DNA from: RUG11237 sp045119215
GTDB lineage: Bacteria; Bacillota; Clostridia; Lachnospirales; Lachnospiraceae
DNA: 64,000 nucleotides
NCBI GenBank assembly: GCA_045119215.1
Contig: JBGVDD010000154.1
Location: 1-64,000, forward strand
Direction of reading: 5' to 3'
A model generated the notes under the pieces. The model searched no databases and had not been told where the DNA came from. It was given only the letters and a program-made list of their open reading frames with translations. The translations under genes and the position numbers were made by a program. Below are positions 1 to 8,899 of the stretch, piece by piece. Within the stretch, counting starts at the first letter, position 1. Every line of letters begins with the position of its first letter.

Positions 1-829
1 CTACTGCATACTTATCGGCTGCGGTAATCCATGGATTCTGATCTTCAAATTTCAAACTTAAAGCAATCTTCTCACCCTGGATATCTTTGATATTTGCTTT
101 AACAACATCACCAACATTGAATAACTTCTTAGGATTATCAACTCTTCCCCATGACATCTCTGAAATGTGAAGTAATCCATCAGCACCGCCTAAGTCAATA
201 AATGCACCAAAATCTGTTACATTCTTAACTACGCCTTCAATCACGTCACCAACAGAAATTTTTGCGAATAATTCTTTCTGCTTTTCAGCTTTCTCAGCCA
301 TAATAAGCTGCTTGCGGTCACCGATGATTCTTCTTCTCTTTGGATTAAATTCGCTAATCACAAATTCAATTTCCTGACCAGCATATTTTTCTAAATTCTT
401 TTCGTAAGTATCTGAAACCAAGCTTGCAGGAATAAATACTCTCGCTTCATCTACAACTACGCTTAAGCCACCATCTAATACCTGGGCAACTTTCGCTTTT
501 AATACTTCCTTATTGTTGAAAGCTTCTTCTAATCTTTCATTTGCCTTGTCTGCTGCAAGACGCTTGTAGGTTAACAATACCTGACCTTCTCCGTCATTTA
601 CTTTGATAACCTTTGCTTCCATTGTTTCGCCAACCTGAACCATTGTAGTCAAGTCAACATTTGGTGTGTTAGTGTACTCGTTTCTTGTAATAATACCGTC
701 TGCTTTGTAACCTATATTTAAGATGATTTCATCTTCCTTTACGCTTATTACAGTTCCTTCCACTTTTTCGCCGGTTCTGATAGTCTTAAAAGACTGATCC
801 AGCATTTCTTCAAAACTTAATTCTGACAT
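1..829 (-). CDS. S1-domain RNA-binding protein (ribosomal protein S1-like), C-terminus cut off by the window
   Basis: The first 276 codons are visible, beginning MSELSFEEM, and the gene runs off the left edge. Several OB-fold S1 repeats can be read: one around residues 18-60, one around 105-170, and one around 190-265 with the typical VGDVIEGVVKNVTDFGAFID signature. S1-type proteins bind mRNA and help load it on the ribosome; in Clostridia an S1 module is often fused to IspH. Here it is a separate gene: the ATG overlaps the 3' end of ispH by 13 bp in another frame, and a GAGGAGG ribosome site lies inside ispH, so translational coupling is likely. Family assignment is firm. Whether it acts as true ribosomal S1 or as a shorter S1-like regulator cannot be decided from a fragment. 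Confidence 0.88.
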   Translation of the reverse strand, partial: MSELSFEEMLDQSFKTIRTGEKVEGTVISVKEDEIILNIGYKADGIITRNEYTNTPNVDLTTMVQVGETMEAKVIKVNDGEGQVLLTYKRLAADKANERLEEAFNNKEVLKAKVAQVLDGGLSVVVDEARVFIPASLVSDTYEKNLEKYAGQEIEFVISEFNPKRRRIIGDRKQLIMAEKAEKQKELFAKISVGDVIEGVVKNVTDFGAFIDLGGADGLLHISEMSWGRVDNPKKLFNVGDVVKANIKDIQGEKIALSLKFEDQNPWITAADKYAV

Positions 830-1659
830 TTACATTGAACCTCCTCAATAATATTCTTTGGGGTGGATGCCCCTGCGGTAATACCTACGCAGCCAACAGT
901 CTTTAGTCTGTCAAAATCTAAATCAACAAGTGTCTGTATATAGTAAGTATTTTCACATTCTTTTTTACATATTTCGAATAACTTTTGTGTGTTGGAACTA
1001 TGCTTGCCACCTATAACAATCATAGCGTCCACCTCTTTTGCAATTTCCTGTGCCTCCTGCTGACGTTCGTTCGTTGCATTACAAATGGTATTCAAAACAA
1101 TTATATCATACCCCTTTTTCGAAATAATTTCAACTAATTCTTGAAATTTCTTGTAATTAAATGTCGTCTGGGATACAATACACAATTTTTTCTCGACATT
1201 TTCGTCAAAATTACGAGCCTCTTCTACATTATTAACTACATAAGCCGGAGTTTTACTCCATCCTTTAATTCCTTCTACTTCCGGGTGTGTTGCATTTCCA
1301 ATGATTAGAATCCTATTCCCCTTCTCGCTTTCCTCTTCTACAATTTTGTGTATTTTTCGAACAAACGGACAAGTGGCATCTACATACTCTAGTTTCTGAC
1401 GTTTCAGCAGCTCGTAAACCCTTTTCTCCACACCATGGGAACGGATAATCACAGTACCTTCTGTAATATTTTCCAAATCTTTTTCGGAATTCAATACAAT
1501 AACTCCTCGTTGTTCCAAATCTTTCACAACTTCTTCATTGTGAATAATCGGTCCAAGAGTATAGATTTTTTTTCCTGTCTTTACTTGTTCATACACCGTA
1601 TCCACAGCTCTTTTTACGCCAAAACAAAATCCAGCTGTTTTTGCAAGCTTTACTTCCAT
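817..1659 (-). CDS. ispH: 4-hydroxy-3-methylbut-2-enyl diphosphate reductase (IspH/LytB)
   Basis: Last enzyme of the MEP pathway, reducing HMBPP to IPP and DMAPP with a [4Fe-4S] cluster. The three cluster cysteines sit where the family has them, near residues 12 (GFCFGV), 97 (ATCPFV) and 193 (TICNATNERQ). Substrate-contacting histidines are seen near 40, 75 (RSHG) and 125 (THPEVEG). Length is 280 aa, normal for a stand-alone IspH. I start at the ATG of MEVKLAK because an AGGGG site lies 8 nt upstream; an in-frame TTG two codons earlier is less likely. It sits 11 bp downstream of cmk and overlaps the S1 gene, the usual clostridial cmk-ispH-S1 order. Confidence 0.96.
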   Translation of the reverse strand: MEVKLAKTAGFCFGVKRAVDTVYEQVKTGKKIYTLGPIIHNEEVVKDLEQRGVIVLNSEKDLENITEGTVIIRSHGVEKRVYELLKRQKLEYVDATCPFVRKIHKIVEEESEKGNRILIIGNATHPEVEGIKGWSKTPAYVVNNVEEARNFDENVEKKLCIVSQTTFNYKKFQELVEIISKKGYDIIVLNTICNATNERQQEAQEIAKEVDAMIVIGGKHSSNTQKLFEICKKECENTYYIQTLVDLDFDRLKTVGCVGITAGASTPKNIIEEVQCKCQN

Positions 1660-1670
1660 ATTCAAATCCC

Positions 1671-2336
1671 CTACAGTCTCTCTTTAAAAAGGGTAATAAT
1701 TTTCTCTACCACTTCATCGATAGTCATATCTGAAGAATCTACAAGAATGGCATCCTCTGCCTGCATTAATGGAGAATGTTCTCTGTGCATATCTCTATCA
1801 TCTCTTTCTATAATATCTTTTTCTATGGTATCCAAATCACATTCCACATTTTTTGCCACTAATTCATTGTATCTTCTTGTAGCTCTTGTTCTTGAACTGG
1901 CCGTCAGATAAATCTTTAATGTAGCATTTGGCAACACCTTAGTCCCTATATCGCGGCCATCCATAATCACATCTGCCGTCTTTGCCAGCTGCTGCTGCAA
2001 CTGAACCATTTTGGTTCTTACATTTGCATTGACAGAAGTTGCAGATGCCATATTGCCAACTTCCTCTGTACGAATCAATCCATTCACATTCTCACCATTT
2101 AGTAAAACCTGCTGTTCTCCATTTTGATATTCAATGGTAACATTTGCATTATTACATTCCTCACTGATTCTGTCAGTTTCTTCCGGACGAATTCCCTGAC
2201 GAAGAAAAAATAACGCCATAGCACGGTACATGGCACCGGTATCCACATAAATGTATGACAGCTCCTTTGCAATTTTCTTTGCGATGGTACTCTTTCCAGC
2301 CCCTGCTGGTCCATCAATAGCTATATTATAAGACAT
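1671..2336 (-). CDS. cmk: Cytidylate kinase
   Basis: Phosphorylates CMP and dCMP with ATP in pyrimidine nucleotide recycling. The P-loop GPAGAGKST is at residues 9-17. YVDTGAMYRA, the MDGRDIGT motif and the DDRDMHRE region follow in the order typical of bacterial Cmk. Length is 221 aa. I start at MSYNIAIDG, which has an AGGAGA site at good spacing; a longer reading begins nine codons upstream but lacks a ribosome site of its own. It sits between the flavoprotein gene and ispH in a tight minus-strand run, so it is probably cotranscribed with them. Confidence 0.96.
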   Translation of the reverse strand: MSYNIAIDGPAGAGKSTIAKKIAKELSYIYVDTGAMYRAMALFFLRQGIRPEETDRISEECNNANVTIEYQNGEQQVLLNGENVNGLIRTEEVGNMASATSVNANVRTKMVQLQQQLAKTADVIMDGRDIGTKVLPNATLKIYLTASSRTRATRRYNELVAKNVECDLDTIEKDIIERDDRDMHREHSPLMQAEDAILVDSSDMTIDEVVEKIITLFKERL

Positions 2337-2374
2337 ATTTTTCTCCTTTTTTTCGTATTTCATTCATATTCTAA

Positions 2375-3607
2375 CTATCTTGCCGCCGTTTTTCCAGCTA
2401 CTACCCCGGTGGACCAGGCAATTTGTAAATTAAATCCTCCGGTGATGGCATCTACGTCTAGAACTTCGCCTACAAAATAGAGGTTTTTCACCTTCTTACA
2501 TTCCATAGTGGCAGGGGATATTTCCCGCACATCCACACCACCTCTGGTAATAATAGCCTCATTATAATCTCTGACTCCCATAACTGTGGCAGGAAATTTT
2601 TTGAAAACTTCCAAAAGTCTTCTACGCTCTTTTTTATTAATCTCATTTACTTTCTTTTCTGGGGAAATTCCACTTAATGCAATAACTACAGGAATCATTT
2701 TGGCTGGCAATAGATTTCCAAGGACATTTTTAAAATGTTTATTTTGTGCCTGTGAAAAATCTCTAAGGATTCTTTGATCCAATTGCTCTTCTGTTAAAGC
2801 CGGTTTCAAGTCTATCTCGACTTTCAAGGGCTGTTTCTTCAAATCGTCAAGAATAATGCTGCTGGCACTTAAAATCAGCGGCCCGCTTAAACCATAATGA
2901 GTAAATAACATCTCCCCAAATTCATGGTAGAGCACCTTACTATCCTTTTTTATCTTCAAACTTACATTTCTCAAAGACAAGCCCTGTAGCTTCGGTATAT
3001 AGTCTTCCTTTGTCACTAATGGTACTAGAGCCGGAGAAGTTTGTGTTACATTTATCCCCAGTTCCTTTGCAAATTTAAATCCGTCCCCAGTAGAACCGGT
3101 CAAAGGATAAGACAAACCTCCCGTTGCAACAATAACACTATCTGCCTGTACCTGTTTTCCAGATTCTAACACCACTCCACTGGCCTTGCCTTCAGAGCAT
3201 AATATCTTCTTTACAGGCTGTCGTAACATTACATGCACTCCGCACCGTTCCATTTCTTTTTCCATAGCACGAATTACATCCGAAGAGTGATCCGAAGCAG
3301 GAAAGACCCTGTTCCCACGTTCTATTTTGGTAGGTACCCCTAAGTCTTCGAAAAATCCTAAAGCTTCCCAATTGTTAAAGTTTTGAAAAGAGCTGTACAT
3401 AAATTTATAATTTTTCATTACTGACTTTAACAAATCTTCCATATCACAAGCATTCGTAAGATTACACCGGCCTTTCCCGGTAATAAATAATTTCTTTCCT
3501 AACCTGTCGTTTTTCTCATATAAGGCAACTTTCGCACCACTTCTGGCTGCCTGGATTGCTGCCATCATTCCTGCTGCGCCGCCACCTACTATAATCACGT
3601 TTTTCAT
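2375..3607 (-). CDS. HI0933/YhiN-family NAD(P)/FAD-dependent flavoprotein
   Basis: A 410-aa flavoprotein of the HI0933 (YhiN, 'aminoacetone oxidase-like') family. The N-terminal dinucleotide-binding motif IIVGGGAAGMMAA is at residues 5-17, followed by GKKLFITGKGRCNLTN, the family hallmark. GGLSYPLTGSTGDG lies mid-protein, and the C-terminal FAD-contact segment GEVLDVDAITGGFNLQIAWSTG is intact. Physiological substrate and reaction are not established for this family. Its ATG overlaps the RpiR gene's TGA (ATGA), and a GGAG site lies 8 nt upstream, so the two are translationally coupled. It precedes cmk in the same run. Confidence 0.9.
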   Translation of the reverse strand: MKNVIIVGGGAAGMMAAIQAARSGAKVALYEKNDRLGKKLFITGKGRCNLTNACDMEDLLKSVMKNYKFMYSSFQNFNNWEALGFFEDLGVPTKIERGNRVFPASDHSSDVIRAMEKEMERCGVHVMLRQPVKKILCSEGKASGVVLESGKQVQADSVIVATGGLSYPLTGSTGDGFKFAKELGINVTQTSPALVPLVTKEDYIPKLQGLSLRNVSLKIKKDSKVLYHEFGEMLFTHYGLSGPLILSASSIILDDLKKQPLKVEIDLKPALTEEQLDQRILRDFSQAQNKHFKNVLGNLLPAKMIPVVIALSGISPEKKVNEINKKERRRLLEVFKKFPATVMGVRDYNEAIITRGGVDVREISPATMECKKVKNLYFVGEVLDVDAITGGFNLQIAWSTGVVAGKTAAR

Positions 3608-4527
3608 ACATTGTTCTCCAAATAAGGATCTTTTAATATCACATCATTTTCCACATAATTAATTTCGTCATTATTATATACCTGATATTCGTCCCATATT
3701 TTTTCCAAAGTCTCCAGTGTATTTACCACCTCTGTCTGTTTCTTCATACATAAAGCTACCACCAAGGCATTGATTACACTTAATGGAGCCACCAGAGAAT
3801 CCACAATGGATGCCATATCACTTCTGGCTATTAAATTACAGGAAGAATATAGATTCATCGGGGAATGGATACTGTCTGTTAAGGTAATTACCTTGGCATT
3901 TCTATTATTTGCAAATTCCATAGCTTTTAATGTTCTTACGGAATATCTTGGAAAACTGATTCCTATAATCGCATCCTGCTCATCAATACGAATCATCTGT
4001 TCAAATATCTCGCTGGCACTATTGGTCTGTATCAAATGAACATTATCAAATAACATATTAAGATAAAAGCTTAAAAAATTTGCTAACGGACTACAACTTC
4101 TAATCCCTAACACATATATATGTTTTGAGTTTAATAGGATGTCAATAGCGGTCTCAAAGGCCTTTTCATCAATATTTTCCAACGTCAATTTGATTTTATC
4201 TGCATCTGACTGTAACACAGAGCTTAAAATCTGGGACTGACTAATCCTTCCATAAGCAACCTCCATTCGTTGAATGGAATTGAGTTTATTCCGCACCATT
4301 TCTTCCAAGGCACGCTGAAATTCAGGATATCCTTGATATCCCAGATTCATGGCAAACCGTACCACGGTAGATTCACTTACTCCCACCAGCGCTCCCAGTT
4401 TTGCCGCTGTTAAAAACGCTGCTTTATCGTAATTGCTGATAATATAATCCGCTAATAATTTTTGACCTTTACTTAACTTATCATACTTGGTTTTTATTTT
4501 TTCAACAACTTCATTTGCCTTATTCAC
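3604..4527 (-). CDS. MurR/RpiR-family transcriptional regulator (HTH plus SIS domain)
   Basis: A 307-aa regulator with an N-terminal RpiR helix-turn-helix (about residues 1-80; the LGALVGVSESTVVRFAMNLG segment is the recognition region) and a C-terminal SIS sugar-phosphate isomerase domain (about 125-260, with IYVLGIRSCSPLANF and IIGISFPRYSVRT). Family members usually sense phosphosugars. No sugar-catabolism gene is next to it: it lies between hisI and the flavoprotein gene, so its target is unclear. The start is GTG with a GGGAG site 7 nt upstream. The C-terminal tail after about residue 265 is acidic and lacks a known motif. Confidence 0.9.
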   Translation of the reverse strand: MNKANEVVEKIKTKYDKLSKGQKLLADYIISNYDKAAFLTAAKLGALVGVSESTVVRFAMNLGYQGYPEFQRALEEMVRNKLNSIQRMEVAYGRISQSQILSSVLQSDADKIKLTLENIDEKAFETAIDILLNSKHIYVLGIRSCSPLANFLSFYLNMLFDNVHLIQTNSASEIFEQMIRIDEQDAIIGISFPRYSVRTLKAMEFANNRNAKVITLTDSIHSPMNLYSSCNLIARSDMASIVDSLVAPLSVINALVVALCMKKQTEVVNTLETLEKIWDEYQVYNNDEINYVENDVILKDPYLENNV

Positions 4528-4563
4528 TTTTCTGCTCCCAAAGAAATTTGTAACTTATTTTTC

Positions 4564-4929
4564 TTACATTTCTTCTTTCTTCAACACATCTCTAAAAAAA
4601 CAGCTTCTCTTTCCGGTATGGCAGGCTGCACCTACCTGTTCCACCTTAACAAGCATGGTATCTACATCACAGTCCAGGTACATTTCCTTTACATATTGGA
4701 AATGACCGGAAGTTAAGCCCTTAATCCATAATTCCTGTCTGCTTCTGCTGTAATAAGTCATAGTTCCTGTTTCTATGGTTTTTTCGTAGGCTTCCTTGTT
4801 CATGTATGCCATCATCAATACCTGGTTGTTTTCTACATCCTGAACAATCACCGGTAACATTCCATCCGAATTTAATTTAAAATCTTCCCACTTCATATTG
4901 CTTTTTAATGGTTTTATCTTGTTTTCCAT
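4564..4929 (-). CDS. hisI: Phosphoribosyl-AMP cyclohydrolase
   Basis: Third step of histidine synthesis, opening the adenine ring of PR-AMP. The 121-aa protein carries YYSRSRQELW, the GLTSGH motif, the metal-binding DCDVD triad and the zinc-type GAACHTGKRSCF segment. It contains only the cyclohydrolase domain; the HisE pyrophosphohydrolase half found in HisIE fusions is absent here and not encoded next to it. I start at MENKIKPL because of an AGGAGAGG site; an upstream TTG extension overlaps nothing useful. The stop of hisB is 24 bp upstream. Confidence 0.95.
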   Translation of the reverse strand: MENKIKPLKSNMKWEDFKLNSDGMLPVIVQDVENNQVLMMAYMNKEAYEKTIETGTMTYYSRSRQELWIKGLTSGHFQYVKEMYLDCDVDTMLVKVEQVGAACHTGKRSCFFRDVLKKEEM

Positions 4930-4953
4930 AAGGTTTCCTCTCCTGTGAGACAA

Positions 4954-5544
4954 TTACAAAGTCCCTTTTGTTGACAACACATCATTGATTCTTGCGTCAT
5001 AACTGCAGGCTTCATCTAAAGCTTTGGCAAATGCCTTATATGCAGCTTCTATGATGTGATGATTGTTGCTTCCGTATTCTAATTTCATATGAAGATTCAT
5101 CATTGCAGAATATGATACTGCATAGAAAAATTCTTTTACCATCTCTGTATCATAGTATCCCACCCGCTCTGCGGTGAAATCCATATCAAAAGCTAGATAA
5201 GGACGCCCGGACAAATCAATGGCACATAAAACCAACGTTTCATCCATAGGAAGATATCTCTGTCCAAATCTCTTAATTCCTTTTTTATTGCCTAATGCTT
5301 TTTTGATTGCGGTTCCTAAAGCAATTCCCGTATCTTCTATTGTATGATGACAATCCACAATCAAATCACCTTTTACCTTGCACTTCAAATCAAAGAAACC
5401 ATGTTTTGCAAATCCCTCCAGCATATGGTCAAAAAAGCCAATTCCCGTATCAATCTCTGCTTTTCCTGTACCATCTAAATCCAGTTGGATGAAAATATCT
5501 GTTTCGTTTGTCTTTCTTGTAACATTTGCTTTTCTATGTTCCAC
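4954..5544 (-). CDS. hisB: Imidazoleglycerol-phosphate dehydratase
   Basis: Converts imidazole glycerol phosphate to imidazole acetol phosphate, the sixth step of the histidine pathway. The 196-aa protein is the monofunctional type, without the phosphatase half of the E. coli fusion. Metal-binding histidine motifs are clear: FFDHML near residue 38, CHHTIEDTG near 65, and NNHHIIEA near 160. The start is GTG with an AAGGTGG site 9 nt upstream. It lies 25 bp downstream of hisD and directly before hisI, in one minus-strand operon. Confidence 0.96.
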   Translation of the reverse strand: MEHRKANVTRKTNETDIFIQLDLDGTGKAEIDTGIGFFDHMLEGFAKHGFFDLKCKVKGDLIVDCHHTIEDTGIALGTAIKKALGNKKGIKRFGQRYLPMDETLVLCAIDLSGRPYLAFDMDFTAERVGYYDTEMVKEFFYAVSYSAMMNLHMKLEYGSNNHHIIEAAYKAFAKALDEACSYDARINDVLSTKGTL

Positions 5545-5569
5545 GGCCGTAAACCACCTTTCTAAACTG

Positions 5570-6859
5570 TTACTGGAACCTTACTTTGATAGAATTTGCA
5601 TGTGCAGTAAGCTGCTCAGATTCAGCAAATTTAATGATATCCTTGTGCACCTCTTCTAAAGCCTCTCTTGAATAGGAGATAATGCTGGACTTTTTAATAA
5701 AGTCATCAACGCTAAGAGGAGAGAAAAATTTTGCTGTTCCATTGGTTGGAAGCACATGGTTTGGTCCTGCAAAATAATCTCCTAACGGTTCAGAGCTGTA
5801 TTCTCCTATAAAGATTGCACCTGCATTGCGGATCTTTGTCATCACATTATATGGATCCTTGGTCTGAATTTCCAAATGTTCTGAGGCGATTTCATTGGCA
5901 GCGGCAATGGCATCCTCCATGGAATCTGCCACCAGGATATATCCATAGTTATCCAAAGATTTCTGGATAATCTCTTTTCTGGAAAGCTCTGCTGTAAACT
6001 TATCTACCTCCACTGATACCTTGTCTGCCAATTCCTGGCTGGTGGTAATCAAAATAGCCGATGCCATCTCATCGTGTTCTGCCTGGGACAATAAATCTGC
6101 TGCAACAAAACGTGGGTTGGCAGTTTCATCTGCAATTACCAGAATTTCACTAGGTCCTGCAATAGAATCAATGCTTACATGTCCATATACTGCCTTCTTT
6201 GCCAAAGCCACATAAATATTACCAGGTCCCACAATTTTATCTACCTTTGGTATGCTCTCTGTTCCATATGCCAAAGCAGCAATGGCCTGGGCACCGCCTA
6301 CTTTGTATACTTCTGTTGCCCCTGCTTCTGTAGCAGCAACCAAAGTGGTAGGGCACACTTTTCCATCCTTTCCTGGTGGTGTAGTCATAATGATTCTGTC
6401 TACTCCTGCAACTTTTGCTGGCATAATATTCATCAATACCGAAGAAGGATATACCGCTTTACCACCTGGTACATATACTCCTACTTTTTCTAATGGAGTA
6501 ACTTTCTGTCCTAGAATCGTCCCCTGTGGAGTTGAGTGAAACCAGCTCTGCTGGCGCTGCATTACGTGGTAGTCTTCAATATTCTTCAAGGCTTTGCGAA
6601 TAATTTGCAAAAGCTCATCACTGATTTGTTCGTATGCTTCCTTGATTTCATCCTCTGTGACACGGATGGTCTGAGCATCCACTTTCACTCCATCAAATCT
6701 CTCTGTGTAGTCAAAAATAGCTTTATCGCCGTTTTCTTTTACATTATCCACAATGTCAGCCACACGCTGTTCGAATTCTCCATAACTGTTTGGACTTCTT
6801 TTTAATAAATCTTCAAGAATATTTTTCTTTGTCTGTTCATCTAATTTAACGATTCTCAT
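5570..6859 (-). CDS. hisD: Histidinol dehydrogenase
   Basis: NAD-dependent, zinc-requiring enzyme that oxidises L-histidinol to L-histidine in two steps. The 429-aa length is standard. Recognisable segments are VGPGNIYVALAKK, the SIAGPSEILVIAD motif, the ASEHLEI catalytic Glu-His pair and the GPNHVLPT histidine motif near the C-terminus. An AAAGGAGAAG site precedes the ATG. It sits between hisG (27 bp upstream) and hisB (25 bp downstream). Confidence 0.97.
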   Translation of the reverse strand: MRIVKLDEQTKKNILEDLLKRSPNSYGEFEQRVADIVDNVKENGDKAIFDYTERFDGVKVDAQTIRVTEDEIKEAYEQISDELLQIIRKALKNIEDYHVMQRQQSWFHSTPQGTILGQKVTPLEKVGVYVPGGKAVYPSSVLMNIMPAKVAGVDRIIMTTPPGKDGKVCPTTLVAATEAGATEVYKVGGAQAIAALAYGTESIPKVDKIVGPGNIYVALAKKAVYGHVSIDSIAGPSEILVIADETANPRFVAADLLSQAEHDEMASAILITTSQELADKVSVEVDKFTAELSRKEIIQKSLDNYGYILVADSMEDAIAAANEIASEHLEIQTKDPYNVMTKIRNAGAIFIGEYSSEPLGDYFAGPNHVLPTNGTAKFFSPLSVDDFIKKSSIISYSREALEEVHKDIIKFAESEQLTAHANSIKVRFQ

Positions 6860-6886
6860 GGTCTTCTCCTTTTATTGTGTGTTTTT

Positions 6887-7555
6887 TTAGTTTTTCTGGT
6901 CAGATACCAATTTTTTTAAATCATTTATAATCTTTGTAATACGCTCATTTTCCATTTTCATACTGACCTGGTTCACTACCATTCTTGCAGATAATGGGCA
7001 AACTTCCTCTAAAACTGTCAGTCCGTTTTCCCTAAGAGTAGTTCCAGTCTCTACAATATCTACAATTACTTCTGACAATCCTACAATAGGAGCCAATTCA
7101 ATGGAGCCATTTAACTTAATGATTTCTACGGTCTGATGCTTCTTATTATAAAAATAATCTTTTGCAATGTTTGGATACTTTGTAGCTACACGAATCAACT
7201 CATGATGCTGCAATAAATCTTTTGCATCTTCCGGTCCGCAGACACACATCTTACATTTTCCAAACCCTAAATCCAAAACCTCATACAGCTTTCTGCCTTC
7301 TTCTAAAATGGTGTCTTTTCCCACAATTCCAATATCCGCTGCTCCATACTCTACATAAGTCGGCACATCAGGTCCCTTTGCCAGGAAGAAACGAAGCTTT
7401 AGTTCTTCATTGACAAAGATTAACTTTCTTGAATCCTTATCCTTCATCTCCTCACAGGTAATTCCGATTTTTTCAAACATCTCCAGTGTTATTTTTGCCA
7501 ATCTTCCCTTTCCAAGTGCAAAGGTTAAATATCTTTCTTCCTTTTTGTTTTCCAT
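6887..7555 (-). CDS. hisG: ATP phosphoribosyltransferase catalytic subunit, short form
   Basis: Commits ATP and PRPP to histidine synthesis. At 222 aa this is the short HisG, which lacks the C-terminal regulatory domain and depends on HisZ. Family segments include FALGKGRLAK at the N-terminus, YGAADIGIVGKD, and the PRPP-loop region EVIVDIVETGTTLREN. Its ribosome site (CAGGAGT) overlaps the hisZ stop, 3 bp away, which fits coupled synthesis of the two subunits. Confidence 0.96.
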   Translation of the reverse strand: MENKKEERYLTFALGKGRLAKITLEMFEKIGITCEEMKDKDSRKLIFVNEELKLRFFLAKGPDVPTYVEYGAADIGIVGKDTILEEGRKLYEVLDLGFGKCKMCVCGPEDAKDLLQHHELIRVATKYPNIAKDYFYNKKHQTVEIIKLNGSIELAPIVGLSEVIVDIVETGTTLRENGLTVLEEVCPLSARMVVNQVSMKMENERITKIINDLKKLVSDQKN

Positions 7556-7558
7556 AAT

Positions 7559-8767
7559 TTACTCCTGTTCTACCTTTCCCTCAGTTGTCACATGATAAAT
7601 AGTATTAAAATTATTTCTCTTACCGTAGGAAACGTATTCTTCTAATGTTTTGTCTTTCTTTCGTTCTAACAAAGCAACTTTCATTCCATCGCCACGCATT
7701 TCCTCTGCGTTACGGATAGACTCTGTCAATGCGTCTGTCTCATATATCATAAGCACACTATCATTACAGGTTTCGATTTCTATCTTCTGTCTTGACAACG
7801 CTGCAAGTAACTGATTCACCAAAAGGACGCATCCAATTGCTGGTGCATTCTTTCCAAAATGTTTTAGCAAAGTATCATATCTTCCACCAGAGATAATCGC
7901 CTCTCCAACCCCGTAGGTATAAGCCTTAAAAATCACCCCTGTATAGTAGTTATATTTACTTACAATCCCTAAATCAAAGGTAATATAGTCCTCTTCTCCA
8001 TAAACTTTTACAGCTTCATAAACCGCTTCTAATCTCTCCAAAGCTTTCAGTGAACGCTTATTCAAAGGCATCTTCTTTGCTTCCTGCAACATTTGTGCAG
8101 AACCAAATAATTCTGGTAATTTACATAAACACTCTTTGATATCCTGTGAAACATCGTATTTTGACAACAGCTCTTCTATTCCAAAATGATTTTTTACAGA
8201 AATTAACTCACGTAGCTGAAGTTCTACTTCTTCATCTAAATTTGCCGCTTCCATAAGTCCTTTAAAGAAATCCATATGACCAATACTCACCTGAAATTCC
8301 TTTAATCCGGAGGTTTTCAGACATCGAATCATTAATGCCACAATTTCTGCATCTGCATTTACACTGTCATCTCCAATTAATTCTGCACCTAGCTGGGTAA
8401 CTTCTCTTAATTTTCCCTGATGGCTTAAATGGTTGATAAAGGTATTTCCCATATATCCAAAACGGATTGGCATTTCTTCATCACTGTAATACTTTGCTGC
8501 CGAACGAGCTATGGATGGAGTGAAATCCGGGCGCATTACCAAAGTATTTCCGTCTCTGTCAAAGAACTTATAAAGTTCCTTTGAGGCTGTAGTTCCAACT
8601 TCCCTTGAAAATACATCAAAATATTCAAAAGTAGGGGTTTCAATAGCTTGATATCCATACTGCTTCAACACCTCAAATAATTTGTTCTGAATAACCTGTT
8701 TTCTCTCACATTCCTGGTTATAAATATCTCTTACCCCTTCCGGAGTATGTAATAATCTGTTTTCCAT
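7559..8767 (-). CDS. hisZ: ATP phosphoribosyltransferase regulatory subunit (HisRS paralogue)
   Basis: A 402-aa class II aminoacyl-tRNA-synthetase-like protein that partners short HisG and confers histidine feedback. The start reads MENRLLHTPEGVRDI, with motif-2-like RPDFTPSIARSA near residue 80 and a degraded motif 3 (GGRYDTLLKHFG). It lacks the C-terminal anticodon domain typical of true HisRS, and position next to hisG supports HisZ. An AAAGGA site lies upstream of the chosen ATG. It is the first gene of the his operon, behind a promoter at 8871-8899 and an inverted repeat at 8821-8845. Confidence 0.93.
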   Translation of the reverse strand: MENRLLHTPEGVRDIYNQECERKQVIQNKLFEVLKQYGYQAIETPTFEYFDVFSREVGTTASKELYKFFDRDGNTLVMRPDFTPSIARSAAKYYSDEEMPIRFGYMGNTFINHLSHQGKLREVTQLGAELIGDDSVNADAEIVALMIRCLKTSGLKEFQVSIGHMDFFKGLMEAANLDEEVELQLRELISVKNHFGIEELLSKYDVSQDIKECLCKLPELFGSAQMLQEAKKMPLNKRSLKALERLEAVYEAVKVYGEEDYITFDLGIVSKYNYYTGVIFKAYTYGVGEAIISGGRYDTLLKHFGKNAPAIGCVLLVNQLLAALSRQKIEIETCNDSVLMIYETDALTESIRNAEEMRGDGMKVALLERKKDKTLEEYVSYGKRNNFNTIYHVTTEGKVEQE

Positions 8768-8820
8768 GTATGTATCCTTTCTGTGTTTTTCTCTATATAA
8801 AATATAAAAAACATTGTATG

Positions 8821-8845
8821 TCACTTTATCACATTAAAGTGATAA
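8821..8845 (-). promoter_or_regulatory. Two overlapping inverted repeats in the his-operon leader
   Basis: Between the his promoter and hisZ, two hairpins share bases. TCACTTTA (8821-8828) pairs with TAAAGTGA (8835-8842); TTATCAC (8826-8832) pairs with GTGATAA (8839-8845). They are mutually exclusive. The site may be an operator or a small RNA switch. No T-box and no His-rich leader peptide is visible in this short leader. Confidence 0.5.
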
Positions 8846-8870
8846 CGCACTAATTCAATAAACTTTCTTC

Positions 8871-8899
8871 ATTATAGCCACTGTTTTGTATTATGTCAA
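8871..8899 (-). promoter_or_regulatory. Sigma-A promoter of the his operon, embedded in the recU stop
   Basis: Reading the minus strand, TTGACA (8894-8899), a 17-bp spacer and TATAAT (8871-8876) match consensus in all 12 positions. The -35 box overlaps the last codons of recU (Leu-Thr-stop, TTGACATAA). Confidence 0.8.

Noticed and set aside
817..829. Programmed frameshift fusing IspH to the S1 protein
   Set aside because: The S1 gene has its own Shine-Dalgarno site and ATG inside the overlap, and no slippery heptamer or stimulatory structure is visible.
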